The notes under the pieces were generated by a model. It saw nothing but the letters and a program-made list of their open reading frames with translations. It was not told the origin of the DNA and made no database searches. Made by a program: the position numbers and the translations under genes. A stretch of DNA of 64,000 nt from Tenrec ecaudatus (Eukaryota; Chordata; Mammalia; Afrosoricida; Tenrecidae): the NCBI RefSeq assembly GCF_050624435.1, contig NC_134531.1, forward strand, positions 252,416,812-252,480,811. Direction: 5' to 3'. Every line of letters starts with the position of its first letter. Position 1 is the first letter of the stretch. This document shows positions 56,421-64,000 of this stretch, one piece after another.

Positions 56421-58450
56421 GTTCTTCTGTTTATAGTGTCATTGATTTAGCCCATGGTGATGTATTTAAAACGTAATTGAGAAAGGGAGATTAAACAAGC
56501 ATAGGCTAGCTACACACTGCAATACCTGAAATATTGACTTGCACAGATTGTCTTTACATGATCGAGATCTTCCTTCTTTATTCTACGTTGCTTTATTTTA
56601 TATTTTTATTCTACATAGTTTTCCTGCAGATTCACTATGGGAGCAAGCCCCCAAATCTTTGATGGTCTATTCATGTAAATAAAATCATTTTGAATATATT
56701 AATTTTATCTATTATTATATATGTAATGCTATATGCATATTTTGAAACAGGAATGTAGTCATGTAAAATAAAATTTAAACGATATTAAAATAATTTTAGT
56801 TTTACAAGCAGCAGTTTGTACCCAATTAACCAAGAACAAAGTAGTTTCAAGCCATTAATAAAAAAGAATCAAAAGATAGTGTATTTTTGCAAGAACTTTT
56901 GAAGTCCCTTCATGTAAGGTCAACAGGCAAAGAAATAATTGGTTATAAGTTGAAAGTGGTAGATACAGAAGTAAGCATGAACAGGGCAGGTAGAGAGTAT
57001 AATCTGCACCAACAGGTGACCTAGAACCCATATCATCCACTAGTCTGGCACTGACATCTCTCCATCAATTCATAATTCTAGGAAGATCATGTATGTGGAC
57101 AAATGCTCTATGCTCCTCTTTTAAGGAGTCTGGGAGGCAGAGACTCTCATGGAGAGAGGGCTTCATATACGTGGGCTGCAGATGCATCCCAGTCACATTC
57201 TCCTACCTAAAGTTGTTCATTACAATGTTCCCCGGAATAATGACAATTTTAAGGTGCTTTTTGCAAGCACATGGTTGCTACTATACCCTTGAAGGTTAGA
57301 TGCTTGAATGTTATCTCCTGAAGGTTATCTGCCATCATGAGTGATCAGACCCTGTCGATGGCCCACTCTCTTCTGATAAGGATGATAGAATGTTCCACTT
57401 GAGGGATTTTTCGGTGAAGTCAACTCAGAGACAACCAAAGTTAAGCTGTAATCTTAACTCTAGAACTTGTCTATCTTGTTATATATGTAACTTCCTGTAA
57501 CGTGTATATCCATAGCTCGTCCACTTCCTATTATATATATGCTTCCAATACAACCCCCTACCTGTTCTGCATGTGTATGTGTATGGCATGGCTTGCAAGC
57601 CCAAGATTATATAATCTTGTGAGAGAATACATTCACCTACTCTCCTGTTCCAGTCATCATGGAAGAGGTGAGCCTTTGTACGCTTTGTCTGATGTTTCTT
57701 TAATTTACGCTTTAGTTACACAACTGCCCCACCCCCTAGGACCCATTCAATTGTAGTTGAAATCCCCAGATCTCAGGGATTTCTTCATGATCAGTAGATA
57801 GAGGCTATAAAATTCCACACTGGTCCCTGAGTGACATATTGGTATGAAGACATAAACAAAGATGTATTGCTGCTGAACTATAACTCACTCAAGGTGTGAC
57901 CTTGAAAGCAACATTATAGCAAAGGAGATGTGGTACTAGGCAATTTGTGACCTACTGGCTTTATCATATTCGATGTTTTCCGTATATTCTCCACTTAATA
58001 CATTGATGGAATGACCTTTTGAAAGTACAAGGAAGGTGTCTTAGAGTGAATATCTTATACTGTGAAGGCCTCCTTTTCCAGGAAGCAGTATATATGGATC
58101 ATAAGCCAATGACCATTATATGGTGTCATGTCTTCTAGAGTCCACTTATTTAAACCATATCAACTGAATCAGGGAACTCTCTGAAGAACTTCCTTGGGAA
58201 ATGGCACCTTTTCAACAGAACTCTAAATTGTATGGATTTAGAGATCCTAGATCTCAGAGTAGAAATGCTTTTATTAGGGAAAAAAACAGAGAGGTCCAGT
58301 GTATTAAAAGTTCAAACTTCTACCCAGTTTCTTTGAGTGCTTTATGGGGAAAAAAATCAACAATGAGCAAGGAAAGGAGTTATAAGACTTGCAGGAATAG
58401 TTGACCTTGATCATGAGAAAGAGGTATTACTACTCTTATTCAATGGAAAC
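56421..58450. other. Unassigned sequence, 2 kb
   Basis: No gene recognised. The part at about 57,330-57,750 has a mixed composition ending in a TTACGCTTTAGTTACACAAC phrase, which could be a diverged LTR, but no family or terminal repeat is recognisable. Confidence 0.4.
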
Positions 58451-58454
58451 CCCC

Positions 58455-58630
58455 AAACCAAACCAACTTCACTGCCACCAAGTGATGCAGATGCACAGGG
58501 ACACTATAGGACAAGGTAGAATTGCTCTGTGACTTTCTGACACTGTATGCTTATGGGAGTGAAAACACCATCTTTCTCCTGAGACACAACTGGTGTTTTC
58601 AAACTCCTGACCTTTCAGATCCCAGTAAAA
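58455..58630 (+). mobile_element. AfroSINE copy
   Basis: AAACCAACTTCACTGCCACC, GGACACTATAGGACAAGGTA, CTTTCTCCTGAGACACAACT, CAAACTCCTGACCTTTCAG. The 3' end is decayed. Confidence 0.75.
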
Positions 58631-59320
58631 CGAGTAATGACAATGCTCCCTTTATTTAATGGAGGCTGGGAAAAATATGTTTGGCATTCAAGTGGTCCAC
58701 AGGTATGTGTGGGGACTCCCTTGTCTAAATGTGATGACAATTTGACAAGTATACGAGCTGTAATCACCTAAAAACATCTGGTTACCAAGGAGGGAGAGCC
58801 ACAGGGCTGTAGGTACTTAGGATGCTGACCAATGTCATGCAGTTCACAGCTTACTTTGGATTTCTAAAGCGTAGTCCCTGGTTGTGTCATGCACTGTGAA
58901 TGCTTGCCTGAACATTGTGACTAGAGTTCCATTCTGCACTGAATTTCTGTTTTGCTAATGAGGCAGGATTAAGGTGGGGCGTGTTAGAAAACACTTAAGT
59001 AGGAATCATATCTAAAATGATAATCCAAGAATAGTATCAAGAAAACATAGAGTAACATTTACATTTTAAACCAACTCACCATATTCTTGTGATAACAATA
59101 AATTTCAAGATAGAGACCAGCAAATATATTCAAATTTAATATCTTAAAATATCCAAAAAAATAACTCCATGCTGAGAGGCAAAGAACTAGGTTGAAGTCT
59201 GAGATTTCAAGAGCAGCATAGAAAATAAAATAATTATGGATCATTTTCAAGATATAGAAGATAGAATAGTTCAAGATATAGAAGGTAGAATAGTTTGAGA
59301 CAAGAATTTTATATCTATCG
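58631..59320. other. Unassigned sequence
   Basis: Nothing recognised. A short near-repeat of TTCAAGATATAGAAG occurs at about 59,247 and 59,271. Confidence 0.4.
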
Positions 59321-59324
59321 AAGC

Positions 59325-59557
59325 TGTATTTTCAGGAGCGACCATTCTCTGTGGAAGCACATTGTGCTTGGTACAATGGGGGGGCTGGGAAAAGAGGAAG
59401 GCCCTCAATGAGATGCACGGACACAGCGGCTGCCGCAGTGGGCTCAGGCATAGGAGCAATTGTGAGGATGAAACAGGACTGGGCAGTGTTTCATTCTATT
59501 GTGCCGAGGGCACTATGAGCCAGAACTGATCCGGTGGGACCTAAAAACAGCAACAGT
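59325..59557 (+). mobile_element. RTE 3' terminus
   Basis: Sense RTE end: AAAAGAGGAAGGCCCTCAAT, GAGATGCACGGACACAGCGG, AATTGTGAGGATGAAACAGG, GGGCAGTGTTTCATTCTATT, and the terminal ACCTAAAAACAGCAACAG. It is well conserved compared with other RTE copies in the window. Confidence 0.85.
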
Positions 59558-59888
59558 GACAAGCTGTATTTTTTAGTAATACATGAAGAATTAGAACACC
59601 ACAGTACTAAACAACCACTTCAAGGGAGAGCAAGATATATGCATAGTAGGTTTCTAAATATTTACTCATTACTGTGTGTATGTTAACAATAAACTGTGCA
59701 TACAGGCATGCATGAGAGTAAAATGTGCATTCCAACTCATAGATGCATGGGTTTACTTAAAATAAAAACAGTTTCATCTGTCTCATGAGATTAGTGGATG
59801 GCTGCAGACTTCTCTCACTAATGTATGTTTAGTGCCATTCAGGAGCCTTCCAAAAAAAAGTTTCAATCAAAACTGTTGTTTTTGTGGG

Positions 59889-60480
59889 TGTGTTAATCTG
59901 GGTACATCAGAAAAACAAATCCACAGAAACTCATGAATAAGAGAGAGTTTTATATTAAGGTTAAGTGAACACCAAGAAAACATCCAAACCCAGTGTGGCC
60001 CAAACCCACAAGTCCAACATTAACCCATATGGGCACCACCAATCCACAAAGTCCTCCTCCACCTCACAAAACAGACACAATGATGCAGACTGTTGAGAGA
60101 AAGCTGAGTCAGTAAATGTGTAAGCATCTCAGTTCTGACAGGGGTCTCCACACAGCTGCTCCAGCATCCAGGGCTGCCTCGGGGTAGGTCCATGCGGCTT
60201 CTCCTTGGGGATGTCTTACAGGAAGTCAGCCTTGCAAGCTGAAGCAGGGATCTAGCTAAGACAGCTGCACCCTGGCCCTACCATCACAAAGCAAGAGATA
60301 TAAGAACTAGAAAAGCGAGGCTCACAGAGTCATGTATCCCTCTGCCCTTCAATTAAACCTACATGTGTTTATTGGCCAGATTGATACAATAAACTAACTA
60401 ACTCAATCCACCCTTGCCAACTTGGCACGTGCACATAATTCTTTAACCTCACAATTGGAATTAAGTAACATCTACACCTT
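59889..60480 (-). mobile_element. MaLR-like solo LTR
   Basis: The reverse-oriented partner of the 8.0-8.6 kb LTR, starting TGTGTTAATCTGGGTACATC and continuing with AAACAAATCCACAGAAACTC, AGAGAGAGTTTTATATTAAG, CACAAGTCCAACATTAACCC and TACATGTGTTTATTGGCCAG. A fossil with no internal region recognised. The far limit is uncertain. Confidence 0.6.
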
Positions 60481-61389
60481 AATCCTATAATCTTGTGAAT
60501 ATGTTCCCCCGCCTATGAAAGCTTATAAGCCAGCCACTTCATGCCATTATCCCCCCGATTTTGGATATCCAATTTGTATACTGCACACTTACATCAATCC
60601 AGTGCTCTAAGGAGACAATAATATTTTCTTACATGATGAATCTTCATTCCAGTTGGACCCTTGTGAAGTCTGCATCCATAAGCAAAGTCAAATCTGAACA
60701 GGCCATTCATGAAATCAGCAACAATATGCACCAGTTCACAGGCTCAAAAATCTCCATCTGGTCGAGTTCTGGTCCACTCAATGTGGGCTGCCTCACTCAG
60801 CCGTGACAGAGTACCTATTGGTTGCTTTGCTTTAGAGCAAGGGCTCTCAAAAATACTCCACAAGCCTAGTCCCTTCATGCTAGGTCATGAACTTTAGACC
60901 AGTCAACCCACTCTTGTCTTCTCTTTGTCCTGTAAATCACGTCCACAGGTGTCAGTGGTCAAACCCAACCCGTCTCTTTATTGCTGCACTTCTCCCACTT
61001 CCACTCAACAAGTAGATCCACGTGGTCACCTAGCAAGCATTTCACCCTGCTCTCAGGTTCCCTTTAACATTCCGTCCTAGAGGGGAGTTTTCTTCATGAT
61101 TCCAGATTTTTTTCCAGCTTTTGGCAAAGACCACTGGTTCTTGAGTTCTCCAAAGCACTGGGTGCAGCATATCTTTTCAAAGCATTTTTACAGGCATGGC
61201 CTAAATCCACCTGAAGATCAAATTTTAATGGACATAAAAACTTTCTTTTTCACATTTCCCGTATTTCCCCCAGAAAACAACGGAGTACAGTGTGGCTTTA
61301 TCTGACCTCTGGCTAAACAAAGAAGAAAAACTACCATGAGGGGGAGGTCAAATACCATATCTCCATCTTATGATTTGTTTCTCCAGTAC
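60481..61389. other. Unassigned sequence before the ERVL
   Basis: Not recognised; it may include decayed ERVL sequence upstream of the recognisable pol part. Confidence 0.35.
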
Positions 61390-63570
61390 CCCACTCCTAA
61401 GGTACCATATGATCCTGCTGACCCGATGGTTCTAGAGGTGTCAGTTGCAGATAAAGATGCAGTGTGGCGTCTTTGGCAGACCCCGATGGTGAATACAGTG
61501 TAGACCATTGGGATTTTGGAGTAAATTCCTGCCATCCTCTGCAGAAAACTACTCCCCCTTAGAAAATCAGCTGTTGGCCTGTTACTTGGCCTTGGTGGAG
61601 ACTGAACACCTCACTATGGGTCATCAAGTCACCATGAGGCCTGCATTACCTATCATGAACTGGGTATTGTCTGACCCACAGACTCATAAATTAGTACATG
61701 CACAGCAACACTCCATTGTTAAATGGAAGTAGTATACATGAGACCAGGCCAAAGCAGGACCTGAAGGGATAAGTAAGCTGCATGTATAAGTGGTCTAATG
61801 CCCACAGTCTCCACTCCTGTCACATTGCCTCCTTTCTCCCAGTCTACACCTATGACCTCCAGGGAGTTCCTTACCGTACTTTAAGTGAAGACCAAAAAAG
61901 TCATGCTTGGTTTACGGATGGCTCTGCACGATATGCAGGTGCCACTCGTAAGTGGACACCAGCAGCACTACAGCCCCTTTCTGGGATCTCCCTAAAGGAC
62001 AGTGGTGAAGGGAAATCTTCCCAGTGGGCAGAACTTCGAGCACTGCACCTGGCCGTTCAGTTTGCATATAAGGAAAAATGGCCAGATGTGAGATTATATA
62101 CTGATTCATGGGCTGTGGCTAAAGGCTTGGCTGGATGGCCAGGGAATTGGAAGGACCATAATTGGAAAATTGGTGACAAGGAGGTGTGGGGAAGAGGTAT
62201 GTGGATAGACCTCTCTGAATGGGCCAAGAAAGTAAAGTTGATTGTATCTCACGTGAACACTCACCAAAGGATTACCTCTGAAGAGGAGGACTTTAATAAT
62301 CAAGTGGATAAGATGACATGCGCTGTGGAGGCTGGTCCTCCTCTTTCCTCTGCCACTCCTGTTATCGCCCAATGGGCAAATGAGCAAAGTGGACATGGCG
62401 GCAGGGATGGAGGTTATGCATGGCACAGAAACATGGACTTCTACTCACCAAGGCTGACTTGGCTACTGCCACTGCTGAGTGCCCCATTTGCCAGAAACAG
62501 AAACCAACATTAAGTCCAAGATATGGGACCATACTCAGGGACATCAACCGGCAACTTGGCAGGTTGATTACATAGGACCACTTCCATCATGGAGTGGGCA
62601 GTGTTTTGTTCTTACTGGAATAGACACCTACTCTGGATATGGATTTGACTTCCCTTCACACAATTCTCCTTCCAAAACTACTATTTGTGGAGTTACAGAA
62701 CACCTCATCCACTGGCATGGCATCCCACATAGCATGGCTTCAAGTCAAGGAACTCACTTCATAGAAAATTCAATGTGGCAATGGGCTCATGACCATGGAA
62801 TCCACTGGTCGTATCATGTTCCTCATCATCCTGAGGCTAATGGCTTGATAGATTGGTAGAATGGGCTCCTAAAAACACAATTACGGTGTCATCTAGGTGG
62901 CAACAACTGGCGGGGCTGGCACAATATTCTCTAAGAGGCTGTATACACTCTAAACCGGCAGCCAATGTATGGCGCTGTATCTCCAATAGCCAGAATTCAT
63001 GGTCCAGGGACCAAAAGTTGGAAGTTGGAGTGATACCATTCACTCTAACTCCTAGTGATCCACTTGCAGCCTTTTTGCTTCCTGTCCCAGTAGCCCGGTG
63101 TTCCTCAGCCCTGGAGATCCTGGTCCCAAAGGAGGGAACACTCCCTCCTGGAAACACAGCACGGATTCCCTGAACTGGCAGCTCAGAATGCCCCCTGGCC
63201 ACTTTTGGCTTCTCATGCCTTTGGATCAGCAGGTCAGGAAGGGTGTCACTCTGCCAAGTGGTGCGATTGATCCTGATTACTAAAGAAAATTGGACTGGTG
63301 CTATATAATGGAGGTAAAGAAGAATATATCTGGAATCCAGGAGATCCCATAGGCCGACTCTTAGTGCTACCATGCCCTGTGATTAAAGTAAATGGTAAAT
63401 TACAGCAACCCAATCCTGACAGGACTTATAATGTCCAGACCCCTCAGGAATGAAGGTCTGGGTCACCCCACCAGGCAAAAACCACGGCCAGTTGAGGTAC
63501 TGGCTGAGAGCAAAGGTAAAACAGAAGGAGTAGTAGAAGAAGGTAGTTCTACCTGTTAGTTATGACCACG
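61390..63570 (+). mobile_element. ERVL pol and dUTPase remnant (fossil)
   Basis: The 3' two-thirds of an ERVL (class III endogenous retrovirus) pol gene. Parts in order: RT connection/tether region (about 61,395-61,800), RNase H (about 61,880-62,290), integrase with zinc-finger region and core (about 62,370-62,990), and the dUTPase (about 63,080-63,400) that ERVL elements characteristically carry after integrase, plus a short downstream tail. No env, gag or LTR was recognised. The copy is broken, with several interruptions. ERVL is ancient, shared across placentals, and the decay here suits an old insertion. It is not a host gene. Confidence 0.9.
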
Positions 63571-63619
63571 TGATCAATTGCCAAAGCAAGGTTTGTGATT
63601 GTCAGCTTATCTTCTTTAT

Positions 63620-64000
63620 ATCTGCTTATTGAGAGTTAATACATATATCATATCATTACATAATTCAATCACATCAAGCAATATTGTACAATTGGCACCT
63701 ACATCAGTTTCCAAACATCTTTTCCTTCCTGGATTCCTTGACATCATCTCCCTTTTACCCAGCCCCTGTCCCCCTGCACACCACTGCACCTTTCCCTACC
63801 CTCCAGAAACCCTTCACCTACTTGCTGTCCCTATAGGTTCATCAATTCTGGGTTTCATAGACTGAAAAACAGAAAGACTGTCATAGACCACAAATTCAAG
63901 AGGGTAAGCCCAATGACATAACTCATCTGAGATAAACCCCACGACAAACAAACAAAAACAAAGAAAAACGAGAAGGAACACATACACTGTGTGGGGATCA
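63620..64000 (-). mobile_element. L1 3' end, older family, runs off window
   Basis: Antisense L1 3' UTR (CATTACATAATTCAATCACA, CATCAAGCAATATTGTACAA, CACCTACATCAGTTTCC) continuing past the window edge. Confidence 0.7.

Noticed and set aside
57330-57750. Solo LTR
   Set aside because: Composition and a TTTAGTTACA-like end are suggestive, but there is no second copy in the window and no recognisable terminal or promoter motif.
61782-62513. 243-codon open frame as a possible host gene
   Set aside because: It is RNase H and integrase-side sequence of an ERVL fossil and continues into other ERVL parts.
1-64000. CRISPR arrays, bacterial operons, origins or attachment sites
   Set aside because: The window is mammalian. 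The only short tandem repeats seen are microsatellites and local duplications within L1 UTRs.

Overview
The window reads as a gene-poor, repeat-dense stretch of a placental-mammal chromosome, almost certainly from an afrotherian and most likely a tenrec such as Echinops telfairi. Three signals support this. Many copies of an AfroSINE-like tRNA-derived SINE are present, and that family is confined to Afrotheria. RTE/BovB-type LINE copies closely resemble the elephant RTE1 type. Two hAT elements carry the ends and body of the SPIN family, which among afrotherians is known from tenrecs. No bacterial, plasmid or operon-like organisation exists here. The species call is an inference from repeats recalled from memory, not from a database search.

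Only one intact host gene is supported: a single-exon olfactory receptor of 311 codons on the minus strand (10,975-11,910), most like the OR5K subfamily. A broken paralogue of it lies at 54,584-55,486, also on the minus strand. The two share flanking sequence on both sides, including a splice-acceptor-like site just before the ATG, so they derive from a duplication of at least about 1.3 kb. This fits a small OR5K-type array like the human 3q11 cluster.

Nearly everything else that can be named is transposon. Two long minus-strand L1 elements dominate: 20,717 to about 29,070 (old, with another L1 end and a retrovirus-derived fossil inserted in it) and 30,722 to about 37,765 (5' UTR, complete-looking ORF1, ORF2 with an internal deletion of about 1.1 kb, and a 2.4 kb 3' UTR). 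Their reading frames are related but their 3' UTRs are not, so at least two L1 lineages are present. At least a dozen shorter L1 3' ends of both lineages are scattered through the window. RTE copies lie at 2.2-3.4, 17.8-18.3, 30.6, 43.2-44.6, 45.3-46.7, 49.8-50.7 and 59.3 kb. Fossils include MaLR-type LTRs (3.9, 8, 38 and 60 kb), an ERVL pol/dUTPase remnant (61.4-63.6 kb) and a composite ERV1/MaLR fragment inside the first L1.

The clearest structural theme is inversion of LINE 5' ends. Three insertions (RTE at 2.2-3.4 kb, L1 at 5.6-7.2 kb, L1 at 52.0-53.8 kb) have the layout expected of twin priming, two with an 11-bp target-site duplication. A fourth, at 48.2-49.7 kb, is similar but carries a longer duplication at its junction. 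I found no previously undescribed biological system; the notable items are genome-history observations. Boundaries of repeats are estimates by eye, usually good to 10-50 bases.
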